A stretch of 64,000 nt of DNA from Phoenix dactylifera (lineage: Eukaryota > Streptophyta > Magnoliopsida > Arecales > Arecaceae), in NCBI RefSeq assembly GCF_009389715.1, contig NW_024067738.1, positions 124,001 to 188,000 of the forward strand, given 5' to 3'. Position 1 is the first letter of the stretch; each line of letters starts with the position of its first letter. The position numbers and the translations under genes are program-made. Shown piece after piece: positions 23,068 through 35,261 of the stretch. Below the pieces are notes generated by a model. It did no database searches, was not told where the DNA came from, and saw nothing but the letters and a program-made list of their open reading frames with translations.

Positions 23068-23456
23068 TGCCATCAATCATAGCCACTCACTTCCATAGCA
23101 ATGCAATGAGATGAGCGATAATTGAGGCTCGTAGAAATGAGTGGATATGATGGGTGGCATGTATAGATACGTGGTGCACACTATGCAGGAAACAATTTTT
23201 TCTCTGACTGAGTCTTTTCTACCCTGTGGAAGCAGATGGAAAATTATACCTCCCTTATTTGGTAAGTCGAGATCGCACCGAGCTGCAATCACTTGCGGTA
23301 ATTGTTTGAAAATTTAATCGGCTATTAATTCTGCATGTCTTGTGCTGCCCTCCTATTGGTCGGCTAAGCTGGCAGGCATATTTCTTAATCACTTATAGTA
23401 ATAATTGTTTAATGAGATCTTTATATTTTGGTTATAATTGTTAGAGAATTGAAATA
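23068..23456. other. Unrecognised intergenic DNA
   Basis: No gene or clear repeat seen. Confidence 0.5.
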
Positions 23457-23703
23457 CTCGGATACCTCTGGGCCATTGGAAAAGCGTCGGCGGACTCTAA
23501 AATGAGCAGACGCTTATAAGCGTCGGCATAGCTTACGTTTATGCCGACGCAATCAAGAAGCGTCAGAAGAAAAAAAATTTCCACCCCCACCTGTCCGACA
23601 CTTTTGCGACGCGTAGAAAAGCATCGGAGCGAAAATTATCGACACTTATAAGCGTCAGTAAAGGCTCTATAAAGCATCGAAAAAGTCTTTCTTTTTTGTA
23701 GTG
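23457..23703. mobile_element. Terminal fragment of a CACTA-family element
   Basis: Contains several GCGTCGG/CCGACGC units and ends 'tttcttttttgtagtg', the reverse complement of a CACTACAAAAAAG terminus. The motif family is shared with the two CACTA elements at 43066 and 47598. No partner CACTA end is visible on the left, so this is a truncated end. Confidence 0.65.
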
Positions 23704-24004
23704 TTTTTATTAGAAATAATAAATAATGATGATATTTTTATGATTTGTTAAATATTGCACATGTCTTTAACTAATACTTGCATAATCATGGATAATAGTA
23801 ATTGCGGTATCAAATACAAACTCATAAATATGGTTGTGGCACAATTATAGATCCAAATATTCTGTAATAATATGCGACACTTCTCGCATAATCATTTAAA
23901 TTTAATGATTTTGAAACACCAAAATATGGCATAGTACAAAATGCAGCTTTGATCACAACTAAGACAACATTTTAAATTTTCTTTAAATGGAAGAGGAAGG
24001 CTCC
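23704..24004. other. AT-rich spacer
   Basis: No gene seen. It separates the CACTA fragment from the 57-bp tandem repeat. Confidence 0.5.
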
Positions 24005-24365
24005 CACAATGGTTGAACTGGGCCCAATGGGGCCTAACATGGCTAAATTGGGCCCAAGTTTGGCCCATAATGGGCTTGGCCCAATGGGGCCCAATGTGGC
24101 TGAATTGGGCCCAAGTTTAGCTCACAATGGGCACGGCCCAATAGGGCCCAAAGTTGTTGAACTGGGCCCAAGTTGGGCACACACTGGGTACGGCCCCAAG
24201 AGAGCCCAACATAGCTGAACTGAGCCCAAATTAGGCCCACATTGGGTACGACCCAACTGGGCCAACACAGCTGAACTGGCCCAGGGTGCACCCACAATGG
24301 GTATGACCCAACTAGGCCCAACATGGCTGAATTGGGTCCAACATTGAACAGGGCCCAAGGTTGGC
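24005..24365. repeat. 57-bp tandem repeat rich in TGGGCC motifs
   Basis: About six degenerate units. The landmark 'ggctgaattgggcccaag' recurs at about 24041, 24098, 24155 and 24213, a 57-58 bp period. Units are dense in TGGGCC/GGCCCA. The array lies just upstream of the LINE ORF1 region and may be its 5' untranslated region. Confidence 0.8.
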
Positions 24366-24466
24366 CCAGTTCAGACCACGATGGGCCTTTTCTTCCTAAT
24401 ACTTCACGAACAGGAAAGAAGAAAACTGGGAGCAGGAGGAAGCAGCCGATGGAGTGGCTAGCCTAG

Positions 24467-25130
24467 GTGGCCGGAGGCCGTCGCCTGGTCAACGGCCAGC
24501 TGACCGTAGTAGTGGCCTGTGGCTGCTGCGGCGATCGGCATGAAGAAGAGACCGAGAGTGGTCCGATTTTGGAGCCAAAACAGAGGAAGAAATCAAAGCT
24601 ATTTTGGCAACGGAACGAAGGCATGGAGAAGGAGAACTCACTGGTGAGTGGCAAAGAGGGAGATCTCGATGTAATGAGAGAAAGCCTAATGGTTAGTAAT
24701 GTCGTGGTGCCCGAGAGCCATTTGGCCGGAAAGTTGGTGCTCCGGCCAGTCGGCGTGGTACTCACGGCGGTCGGGGCTGAGGAAAAGCTCTGGTATACAC
24801 CCTTTGAGTTTCTTCGGCACCTTCGGCATCCAAACCTGAGGGCTTGCGGTGGCAGCCCTTCGTCTTCGAAAACATTCTGGTTCTCTGCCCCCGTTGTGGG
24901 CGGATGGGGCACTTGGAAGCGGCATGCTGTCTTCCAGCGGCTGCCCGCACCGACGAGGGTCTACCCTCGATGGTGGAGGAGACGGGGGGCGAGCCTGATC
25001 TGCCGACTCCGGACGTCGGGGAGGAGGTCCAAGGGCCAGTCTATGGCCCTTGGATGGTGGCAACGTGGTAGAAACTCCCATGGGAGGGTCGGCTGCCGCG
25101 GCCGATGGAGATGACTGGGCCCAATCCCGG
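24467..25130 (+). pseudogene. LINE ORF1 remnant (nucleic-acid-binding protein)
   Basis: A frame from about 24467 reads SKLFWQRNEGMEKENSLVSG and on to VVPESHLAGKLVLRPVG. After a frameshift a second frame (from 24844) encodes WQPFVFENILVLCPRCGRMG, completing a CCHC zinc knuckle (C-x2-C-x4-H-x4-C, about 24889-24930). A knuckle in this position is typical of plant L1 ORF1. The following GC-rich stretch to about 25930 probably held the ORF1 C-terminus but has no clean frame. Confidence 0.7.
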
Positions 25131-26438
25131 GCCTAGGTCGTCCTCGACTCGGCTACCATCTCCGACGGCTCGCCCGACCTCGCTGGTGTCCCCGACGGAC
25201 ACTGACGGCTGGAAAAAGCCAGCAAAGGTCGCACGCCGCCGGTCGCCGCTGGCGGGTGGGGGGACGGGCAGTACCCAGATCCCCCCTTCGTCCCTCTCCA
25301 GGTTGACTCGGCCGACGAACCAGGGGACGGCCTGGCCGAGTCAGAGAACCCAGGGCCGAGTCGGGGAATCGCCCCTCTGCGGGCTGACTCAGAGCTGAGC
25401 CGGGGAATCGCCCCTCTACGGGTTGACCCGGGGCCCAACAGCGCGGCCGCGGCCCGTGCCCAATCCCAGAAGCGGCCTAGGCCGCCCGCGAGCCTCGGCC
25501 TGCAAGGGGTCCCAGCCGGCCCGAACGACCCCCGCGGTGGGCCAGCAAGCCACCACTGTGCCGGCCCAACACGCATAGGCCCAGAGGGCTGGGCGCCGGG
25601 TTCGTGGGCCAGCGGGTGCGGCCTAGGGCGCGCCCCACGCTGTGGCAGCGCCATGCGCACATGCTGCACCGGGCCCGCGAGCCCATCTCGCGACAGGGCC
25701 GCAGACCCGGGGTGCGCTGGGCCAAGGGGACTTGGCCGTGCTGCCTGAGGGCGGCCCGCGAGCCCAGGCCCCTCAGACCTAGCCCACAGTGGGCCCACAG
25801 GCCCAGACTATTGGGGCCCACGGGCCCTGGTCACGGCGAGCCCACAGGCCCAGTTAGACATGGGCCTGGGGGTCAAGGCCGAGCCGGACCTACAGGCCCA
25901 TGGCAAGACGATCTCGGTTAGTCCCTCTGAGGCGCTAGAGGGACCTTTCTAGTATAGGCCACCCTGTCCGATGCTGGTCTCGGGGCAGGGGACCCCCCTG
26001 CCCATTGACCAGGCTCTACTCATGCGATGAACGGTTGATCTCGTGCATGCCTCTTCCGCTGCATCTGAAATTTTTGAAATTTTTCTGCGGCAGGGCGGGT
26101 TTCCATCACGAAGGGCCTTGGAAGAGGCCCAAATGGGGTCTTTCGGTTCGGCCCTCCACCCTCGACCTTGGATGAGCAGGCGGGGGTTGCCTTAGGTGGG
26201 TGCGAGGCCGGGGGCCACCTTGTGTCGCACTTAGAGGGGAGTTCGGTCGAGCCACTATCGCCAGGAGGGGGTACAGACCACCCAACTGTAGTGCAGCAAG
26301 TCAAAATGACAGTCATGCATGTTGTATCCGCTGCATGCGATAAGGATGAGTAGGGGGTGGCCCAGGCCACGAGCTTGTGGCAGTCCTTGTGACCCAGGGG
26401 GAGGATTAGTTTGAAGTCGACTACGTGGATTGTGATCC

Positions 26439-27194
26439 ATGATGATCTTAGCCTGGAATTGCAGGAGAGCGCCCAAGCCGTCATTCATGTCCTTCTTTAA
26501 GTGGTTAGTGCAGGTCCACTCTCCAGAGATCTGTTTCTTTTGTGAGACTCGATTATCTGGCGAGGGACTCAGACGATTGAGGCGACGCCTAGGGAGGGAT
26601 TGGGAGACCTATGTAGTCGACTCTCAAGGGCTGTCAGGGGGTATTTTGGTTCTATGGAGGCGAAGGGTGGCGACAATTGATGTCTTCCACAACTACCCCC
26701 AACAGGTAGCTATGATCGTGTCCGAACCCAACGCTGCTCCGTGGGTGCTGTGTGGTGTGTATGCGAGCACGGATCACAGGGTTAGGAGGTTTCTTTGGCA
26801 GAAGATCACCAACCTTGCCGCCCAGGGTATCCTGATGGTGGTAGTTGGTGACTTCAATTGTATCCAGAGTGCGAGTGATAAGAGGGGAGATGCAGCTTTC
26901 ACAGATAGAGTGGATAGGAGGGAGTTTCGCGATTTTGTGTTGCGAAACGGCCAGGTAGACTTAGGTTTTTCAGGACCACAGTTTATTTGGTGCAATAATC
27001 AGTCTGGCAGTGCTAGGGTTTGGGAGCGATTAGATAGAGCCTTTGCATTCTCAGATTGGATTCTTCGCTTCCCTACTTGCTGGGTCAGTCATTTACCTTA
27101 GATTGCATCGGACCACTGTCCCCTGCCGATTTTCACTTCATCTAGACCTAGACATCATAGCCCCTTCCATTTTGAGAAGGTCTGGCTATTGTAC
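26439..27194 (+). pseudogene. LINE ORF2, endonuclease domain (interrupted)
   Basis: MMILAWNCRRAPKPSFMSFF starts an apurinic-endonuclease-like (EEP) domain. ICFFCETRLSG carries the catalytic Glu, VVGDFNCI the Asp-x-Asn motif, and ASDHCPL (after one stop near 27102) the Asp-His pair. These are the residues that nick target DNA for LINE insertion. The frame is cut at 27194 by an Athila-like element and resumes at 31600. Confidence 0.88.
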
Positions 27195-29043
27195 TGATAA
27201 GTGCTAAATAATGCATAAATTAATATCTTATTCATAGCACTTATCATTATTTTAATTGACATATTTTGTAAATTCAATTAAAAAATTGTGTTACCTTCAT
27301 CATTGCATTTTAATAAATTATTAAAGGTAATTCGAGTTTTACTTATTTACTGATTGAGCTTAATGTATGCAGGTCAAGTCACGCTTAATTAGGTAAAGCC
27401 TAAACTACACTGCATCATTTCACAATTTTACATCCTCCAGAGTCGACTCCAAGAACTCTTCTCCAAAACCCAGTGCTTCCCATTAATTCCTGACTCTTCA
27501 CACGTTCACTTAAATTTCTTCCCACTCGTTCCAACTCTTTTTCCACATGATCCAATTCTCCTATTTTAATAAAATCCCTTCAATTATTTGTTTCTCAGAT
27601 CTCAAAACAAAATCCCATCTTCCGGCTTGATCCCAGGGAGTCATCCTCATCCCGTGAGCATCCCAAACCCCCCAGCCATCTGCCGAGATCCTTTTCTTTC
27701 CCAATATTCCACGGATCAGCTCCATCCTTGCGAGCTTCACGGCAATCAAACATATCCTCCCCTGTTTCGGAAACAGAACAAAGTCATCTTCCCATTCCGT
27801 GGATCACATCCCAGCCAACCAACCCATCCTCTTCCGTCGGATTGACCCCAGCAAACTTCGTGAAGCACCTTCATCCCGTTGTGATCCATCTTCATCCAAG
27901 ATCATCCCAGCATCCACGTTTGATCCTAGCAGCAATATCCCCTTCAGCCGTATCCACGTCTGCAGCCCCCTACCATTCGTGATAGCCTTCAACCACCCAT
28001 AGATAACTCCCAGCTCATTCCTTCCAAAGCTTCCACGGATCACATCCATCCAAATCCCTGCATCCCAGTCTGCGATTCATCTACATCTTCTCAGCATCAG
28101 GATAAGAACCAGCAACCATCCAACGCCCGGATCAGCTCACGTCTTCATCCTTATCGGAACAACTAGAGAGGAAGAGAGAGAGGGGATGCTGAAGCTATAA
28201 AAGGAGGGGAGTTCTCTTCTCTCGGATTCATTCCTCCTTCCCCACAGGGGGGCATTCCCTTTCCCCCACCGGAGGGGGGCTGCTCCCATCATTCTTCTCT
28301 TCCGATCCATCCTTAAGCTCTTCACAGGCCGAATCCCATAGAGCCAGGAGAGAGAAACCTTTTGGGTATTTTGGGAATATTTCCCAAAGGAAGAAATAAA
28401 GAAGGAAGGATCTGCTGCTGCCGCCGTCCACCACTGCATGGAAGCCTGAGCTCTTCTCCAGGGCTGGATGCAGCCCTAACAAAGGGACACGAGTTTTATA
28501 TTTTATTTTATATTCTTGGGGTTGTATGAACTTATTGTTTTTAATGGATATCTTCTTTTGAATCATATTTAATTTCTGTGATTTTAAGTATGATGTTCGT
28601 ACAACTGTTCTTCATGATCACTGAGTAAATATAAGATAGTCCATGCTTAGGGAAGATGCGATGTGCTGCCACCTTAGATTAGGGTAGACATTTCATGCCT
28701 ACTGAAGATGGATTATGCCCAAATTACTTTTGTGAATTTTTATTTAAATGCTTATTAGGCTTGTAGCCAATTTGCATGTTAATCCAAGAACGAAATAAAA
28801 TATAAATAACCCTTGTTCCGATGTTGGTGGTGAATTCCTTGCCCTAGGTTTCTCCTAAACTGATATCCCTTTAATTGCATTTTCTTTTATTAAATTGCTT
28901 AGTTTAATAGTCTTCACAAATTCATCCTTTTAAATATTTTTATTTTTAAGAAAATAACTATACCCCAATTCCTGTGGATCGATACCCGTAATCACTATTC
29001 TACCAGATACGTGCTATTGCGTGGTCTTTAAAGTTGACTATCA
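27195..29043 (+). repeat. 5' LTR of the internally deleted Athila-like element
   Basis: Begins with an 11-bp hairpin (27195-27205 with 27236-27246) and ends with the block 'gatacccgtaatcactattc' about 64 bp from the end. Short open frames inside have no signature. Confidence 0.88.
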
Positions 29044-29048
29044 ATTTT

Positions 29049-29065
29049 TGGCGCCGTTGCCGGAG
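29049..29065 (+). other. tRNA-Asp primer-binding site
   Basis: TGGCGCCGTTGCCGGAG, 5 nt after the LTR end. It matches the tRNA-Asp complement except for one base near the 3' end. Confidence 0.85.
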
Positions 29066-30807
29066 ATTGTTAGCATAGTTGTTTTTCTTTTATAAAAAAA
29101 ACTTTCAAAAAAATATATATTTAAAATAAAATAAAAATATTTTTCTATTTTTGTTACTTTATCTCTTTTACCTCTCACTAATTTTTGATTTTTCTTTTGG
29201 TATTATTTGATCAGGAATCAAAGGAAAAATCTGGGACGATCAAAAAGAGAATTGCTGGAAAAGGAATGCTATAGAGGTTTGCTTTTAAAAAAAATTGCTG
29301 GGGAAATTTCCTTTGGTAACATCTAAACCTTTCTTATTCAAATTGATTCCCAATTAGCCAAAAATTTTGTGGTGATTGTTTGATTTTAATTTCAGCAAAA
29401 GTGTGAATGCATGCTTGATACACATACACCAATTAATCCACACATAGTAAGGGCAATCACCCCAACAAGATAAGAACTGGATTTCATCACCAGATTCTTG
29501 CCCAAATTAGATGAACCAATTCGCACATAGCTATCACTTTAATTAAAATCAATTAGACGTTGGCCCCTAGGGACATTCGAGCTCAATAGGACGAAGATCA
29601 CCGAAAGTTGCACCAATTTTGCTCTGTGGCTCAGTTGATGTCTAGGCAAGCTTTGTCCCAAGGGAGACAGTTCATCTGTTCGAGGCAAGTGGTTTTTAAG
29701 TGGGACCTTTGCAACGCATCGTGACCCTCCCACTTACCTGGGAGCTTACCTGGTCAACTAAGTTCATTAGACCGAATTGGAGGCTTAGGTGCCCTCTTCA
29801 AATCAGTTAGGAGCTGTCTAGTGATTTTAGGACAAATACAAGGATTTGATGTGTTTTTCTTTTAGTGCATGCTTGACTGTACGTGACTGATCCGAAAAGT
29901 ATTGGTGCATGCTAGGGTGTCGATCCAGATCTCCTGAACTATTACTTTTTGACCCTAAAATAGAACGGACCCTAAGGAATATTCGAGCTGAGATCAGAAC
30001 ATTAGAATCAACTATACCCGGTATGATTTGATAAGGATGCGCTGCGTCTGGCTGAAGACGTTAAACTTAGCGCTTGTTGGGAGGCAACCCAATTCTCATA
30101 GGTTATTTTTGCATATTTTCTTGTCGCATTTTTTTAGGAGTCCTCATATTACTGATGCAACTAAGGTAAAATGCTTCTATCCTCTATATGCATCATATTT
30201 TCGTCCAAAATAAAATAGAATAAAATAATAATTTTTTTTATCTCAAAAAAAAAATATTGAGGACAATGTCTGATCTAGGTTGAGGGGTATAAGATTCGAA
30301 TTTTATAAGAAATTTTTTTTTGCATTTTCGCATTATTGAATAAGTTTTTCGAAAAAGAAAAAAAAGAAAAAAAAAGAAAAAAAAAACCTAATTTCTATGC
30401 CTTAGTGCTGAAATGATAAACACACGAAGTATATAAAATCTAAAAGCCCAATGATTAGTCAGGAGTAAGACAATTTAAGTTCTTTTTATTAAAGGTTCTT
30501 TTAGCGAGTTGTAAGATCATTTTTACTTTGGAATTTCACAACACACATGGCCTGCACTTCTAAGGGTTAGGTTCAACATTATGTTGTTAAGTCTGGTAGC
30601 AACCTTGAGTCCTGATGAATCATACCTATCTAATTCACTATTATCCCAAAAAAAAAGAGTGAATTTAGTCAGGTACATCGAAAAGGGCTACCTATTTTCA
30701 AAGGTCAGCGGGCTTGTGATGATGAACCCGAGCATAGGTCCATAGGGGAGTCTTGATGCCCAACACCTTATGCCATCTGGTGTGGGAGTAAACTTTGTGA
30801 TGCATAG

Positions 30808-31594
30808 AGGGGGGGGGCGCTGCTCCCATCATTCTTCTCTTCCGACCCATCCTTAAGCTCTTCACAGGCCGAATCCCATAGAGCCAGGAGAGAGAAACCT
30901 TTCGGGTATTTTGGGAATATTTCCCAAAGAAAGAAATAAAGAAGGAAGGATCTGCTGCTGCTTTGCTGCTGCCGCCATCCACCACTGCATGGAAGCCTGA
31001 GCTCTTCTCCAGGGCTGGATGCAGCCCTAACAAAGGGACACGGGTTTTATATTTTATTTTATATTCTTGGGGTTGTATGAACTTATTGTTTTTAATGGAT
31101 ATCTTCTTTTGAATTATATTTAATTTCTGTGATTTTAAGTATGATGTTCGTACAATTGTTCTTCATGATCACTGAGTAAATATAAGATAGTCCATGCTTA
31201 GGAAAGATGCGATGTGCTGCCACCTTAGATTAGGGTAGACATTTCATGCCTACTGAAGATGGATTATGCCCAAATTACTTTTGTGAATTTTTATTTAAAT
31301 GCTTATTAGGCTTGTAGCTAATTTGCATTTTAATCCAAGAACGAAATAAAATATAAATAACCCTTGTTCCGATGTTGGTGGTGAATTCCTTGCCCTAGGT
31401 TTCCCCTAAACTGATATCCCTTTAATTGCATTTTCTTTTATTAAATTGCTTAGTTTAATAGTCTTCACAAATTCATCCTTTTAAATATTTTTATTTTTAA
31501 GAAAACAACTATACCCCAATCCCTGTGGATCGATACCCGTAATCACTATTCTACCAGATACGTGCTATTGCGTGGTCTTTAAAGTTGACTATCA
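30808..31594 (+). repeat. Truncated 3' LTR of the internally deleted Athila-like element
   Basis: Matches 28262-29043 with few changes, including a small insertion in a CTGCTG run near 30960. The first 1.06 kb of the LTR is missing. Confidence 0.85.
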
Positions 31595-31599
31595 TGTAC

Positions 31600-32923
31600 C
31601 CCCAGTCTTAGAATATTGTCTGTGACGCGTGGCGTATCCCGGTGCGTGGGGATGCAATGCAACGGGTCTCGTGCAAACTAGAGTTGACCAAAAGGCGTCT
31701 TCGCCATTGGAACCACGAGGAGTGGGCAACATCTTCCAGAGATTGGAAGGGGTGGAGGCTACAATTGCTGAGTTGCAAAGGAAAGAAGATCTAGGAGGAG
31801 CACTCCCAGCAGATGATATGGTCGATCTTCGGGGGCTTCTAGCGACTCACCACTCACTGCTACGACAGCATGAGATCTTCTGACGATAGAAATCTCGGGT
31901 TCAGTGGGTTGGTGAGGGCGAATGTAACACTAGGTTCTTTCATCGGTCGACAGTTATTCGAAGACAGCGGAGCATGATCCATTCCTTGCGAGATGAGTCT
32001 GGCCATCGGGTGGATGGTGAGCCTGCCATCAGACAGGTTTTACTTGACTTTTTCCATGCCAGATGGACGGAGGATGTGGATTCTAATGATGGAGACCACC
32101 TACCAAGGGTGGATGTGGGTATTGATGACGATAAGAATACAACCCTGATCCAGCCGGTGTCGGCACGGGAGGTGCAGGAGGCAGTCTGGGCTCTAGCAGC
32201 AGACAAGGCCCCAAGACCTGATGGTTTTTCTCCATTCTTTTTTCGGCAGTATTGGGGTATCATTTGGGGAGCTGTGGTAGAGTCTGTTCAGTGCTTCTTC
32301 TTTCGGACAGCGATGCCTGAGGATTGGAAGGCCACCTTCATCACACTCATATCAAAGCGTCAGGAGGCGGCAGAGCCTTGTCACTTCAAGCCCATTAGTT
32401 TGTGCACAACCTTGTACAAGATTGTGGCGAGAATAATGGTGGGCAGGATGAAGTCCCTTTTGCTTGGCATCATCAGCCAAGAGCAGGGGGCTTTTGCGGC
32501 CGGTAGAAACATCTCCCACAATGTTATGTTGGCTCAGGAGATGATGTGGGATCTTCAGCGAGTACCGAAGCGGCGAAGCTTGATGGCAGTCAAGCTGGAT
32601 ATGGAGAAGGCTTACGACAGGATCAGGTGGAGTTTTTTTCAGTGGGTACTGGAGGCGTACGGCTTCCACAGACGATGGATTGGATGGATTATAGGGTGTG
32701 TCCGGGGGCCAAAGTTCTCTATCTTGGTCAACGGCACACCATCATCTTTCTTCAAGTCCACCATGGGGCTGCATCAGGAATGTCCCTTATCTCTATATTT
32801 ATTTATTTCTGTGCTGACATTTTATCTTGTGCCTTGCAGCGTGTGTGTGACAGCCGGGAGCTAGAGACCTATGTTCTAGCACTGGGGGATGGACCTATTT
32901 TTCATTTACTTCTCGCTAATGAT
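31600..32923 (+). pseudogene. LINE ORF2, reverse transcriptase domain (first part)
   Basis: Resumes the LINE after TGTAC. Blocks typical of plant L1 reverse transcriptase: DKAPRPDGFSPFFFRQYW, ATFITLISKRQEAAEPCHFK, KPISLCTTLYKIVARIM, EQGAFAAGRNISHN, VKLDMEKAYDRIRWSFF, NGTPSSFFKSTMGLHQECPL. A stop lies near 31880 and a frame change near 32790. The segment ends inside the catalytic box, LLAND, where the first Asp of the usual A-D-D is Asn. Confidence 0.9.
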
Positions 32924-35256
32924 TGATAAGTGCTTAATAATTCATAATTTAGCTATCTTTCCATAGCACTTATCAATGTTCTTAAACTAATAAATACGTA
33001 TTTTATCATAAAATTGAATGATCATTGAAATAAATTTAAAATATGGTAAAAAGTAAATAATTCTTTTCTTAAATCAGACTCTGAACTTGTCTCTCTCTTG
33101 TTTGCAATCTTTCATGAAAATTACAGGAAAACATATAAAGAAGAGATTGTGTTAACCCGGTTTGGTAAACTGATAGAGTTGTAATCAAGCTAAGGTTATA
33201 ATTAAATGGGTTTTGGTCCTAATTAGATTGAAAGCTATAATTAATTATTTTTGTATGAGGAAAATGTTTGATTAATTTTATTAAGTCATGGTCCTGTTTT
33301 TAGTTTTGTCGAGTCCGATCTGAAGTAGTTTAGCAAGAATTGAATTTAAATAACATTGGACTCGAGACCAAGTTCAAGCAAATTAAAGATCATAACCTAC
33401 CTCAAATCCAAAGCCAATTTCCAAACCAATCCTATTCCTTTCCCGTGACCACTATCCAAGCAATCCAACGGTTCAGAAACTCCCGTCTCCGCATCACGTT
33501 TCCAAACTAAGCAAAATAGAGGAGATCCTTGTTTTAAATTCATATATGCCCATTTTCACGTCAAAATAAAGCAAGAAAAATAATTTTTTCCAAAAATTAC
33601 TGGAATCACTGTTCGGGTGAACAGTATTCTGAGGTAACACTGCTCATATGAACAGTGTTCCGTGAAAAACACTGTTCATATGAACAGTGTTACAAAAAAT
33701 ATATATATATAATATATAAGCCACTGTTTATCTTCTTCCTCCCTTCTTGCATCAGGGCCGTCCACCTTCCTCCCGTCGATCCCGCGTCGTGCCCACCACG
33801 TTCATGCCATCTCCTCTTCCGGATTCCCAGCTACTCCGCCATCAACCACGTGTGGCATCTCCTCTTCCGGATTTCCAGCTCCACGCCGCAACCAGCATCT
33901 CCGCCTCGTCTTCTACCTGTGACGCAGCCCGCAGCCGAGATCCAGCTCCGCCATCAAGCCGCGTCGAAATCCCAGTGTCTCTGCCTCCTCCTCCGCCCGT
34001 GGCGCATCCAGATCCCATCCCAATCTCCGCGATCCCAGCCGGCTGCAATCAATGATCCAGCTCCTCCGTGATCGATCCTCCCAGCCGCATCAACCGCGTG
34101 CCATCCGCCGCCCGTTCCACCTCCCAGCAGCCGGAAATCACTCCTCCATGATCACCGCTTCCAGCATCCCATGAAATCAAGCATCTAGCCGTCTCCCTCT
34201 GCCGGATTGGAGCCATTCCAACCGTCCGCGATCCCATGGAATTGGCGAATCCTTCTTCTTTCACTCCACATTAATCCCGCAGCCAGCTCCCATCGGATGA
34301 GCATCCGAGATTCGCATCCTCACCAGCGTACTCCCGGGGATCCATCACCGGTGAGAGGGTCTATATGAAGAAGCCATCGGCAAAGAGAAGGGGGGAGGAG
34401 GGTGAGAAGAACCAAGGAACAGAGCATGCTCTGTTATGGTGCCGAGAAGAATAAAAAAAAAAGAGGGATGCTGTGAGCGAATGAGTTAGAGAAAGCAAAA
34501 AAAAAAAGGAGAAAAAGAAGGAAGGACTTGAGACGGATGGCGTGGAGCATCTCAGCAAGCCGATCAAAGTCGCCGAGCATCATGAGCAGCTAAACCTCGG
34601 TTTAGGGGTTTGATGAAGCCATAGAGGAGTATTCGTTTCATTTTTATTGATTTGAGTTTGTATTGTAAGAGTGTTGCATGATGAAGTATTTATCAATTGA
34701 TCTTGATGATTTATCCAATTTATGTGAATCATTTATCTTGCATAAAATATTTTATATAGATTGATCTATTTCATCGAATCCAACACCTGTAGTTTGGAGG
34801 AGATATTCATGTGACATCGATTTCATGCTTAATGATTTAATGATCAGATGCATCATGCTAGGTTAGACAGGTCATGCTTATCGTTAGAGTAGATGGTTTG
34901 TGCTAGACTTAGATGATTCATGCTGGGAATTAGTTATAATTTTCTTTTATGATTGCTTCGGCTTGTAGTCGGAAGCAATCAAGTCTTAAATACAACTCAA
35001 TCATTGAAAGCGTCACGAATATAAATCTATCGGTGGATTCTAGCCCTAAACACCTCCCTCCATAGATAATTCATACTATTACATCCATATTAATTCTTAG
35101 TTTTTATCATTTACTCTAGCTTATACCCTTTGAAGTAACTATTCAATTAGGGAAAAATAACTTGTCTCCAATTCCTGTGGACCGACACCCGTAATCACTA
35201 TCCTACGGGATACGTGCTATTGCGTGGTTTATTTTTGAAATTGAAATAACCGATCA
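32924..35256 (+). mobile_element. Solo LTR of an Athila-like element, nested in the LINE
   Basis: 2333 bp, TGATAAG...GATCA, with a perfect ATGAT duplication (32919-32923 and 35257-35261). It starts with the same 11-bp hairpin as the LTR at 27195 (32924-32934 with 32965-32975) and ends with the related block 'acacccgtaatcactatcc'. No interior is present, consistent with LTR-LTR recombination. Confidence 0.9.
33605..33691. repeat. Cluster of palindromes in the solo LTR
   Basis: Three tandem related inverted repeats of the type ACTGTTC...GAACAGT. The last (33668-33691) is a perfect 24-bp palindrome centred on CATATG. Confidence 0.85.
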
Positions 35257-35261
35257 ATGAT

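Larger units (their letters stand above)
27195..31594 (+). mobile_element. Athila-like LTR retrotransposon with internal deletion, nested in the LINE
   Basis: A 5' LTR (27195-29043, 1849 bp, TGATAAG...TATCA), a tRNA-Asp primer-binding site (29049-29065), about 1.7 kb of interior and only the last 785 bp or so of the 3' LTR (about 30808-31594). Target duplication TGTAC is perfect (27190-27194 and 31595-31599). The interior has no gag or pol. It keeps the post-pol motif GCGCTTGTTGGGAGGCAACC (about 30070) and a GAGGACAATG block (about 30259), both shared with the Athila element at 2964. The deletion junction lies at a run of G at about 30800. Confidence 0.9.

Noticed and set aside
25133-25921. 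Long GC-rich open frames on both strands downstream of LINE ORF1
   Set aside because: Low-complexity GGGCCC-rich sequence open in many frames; only the CCHC segment upstream has a recognisable motif.
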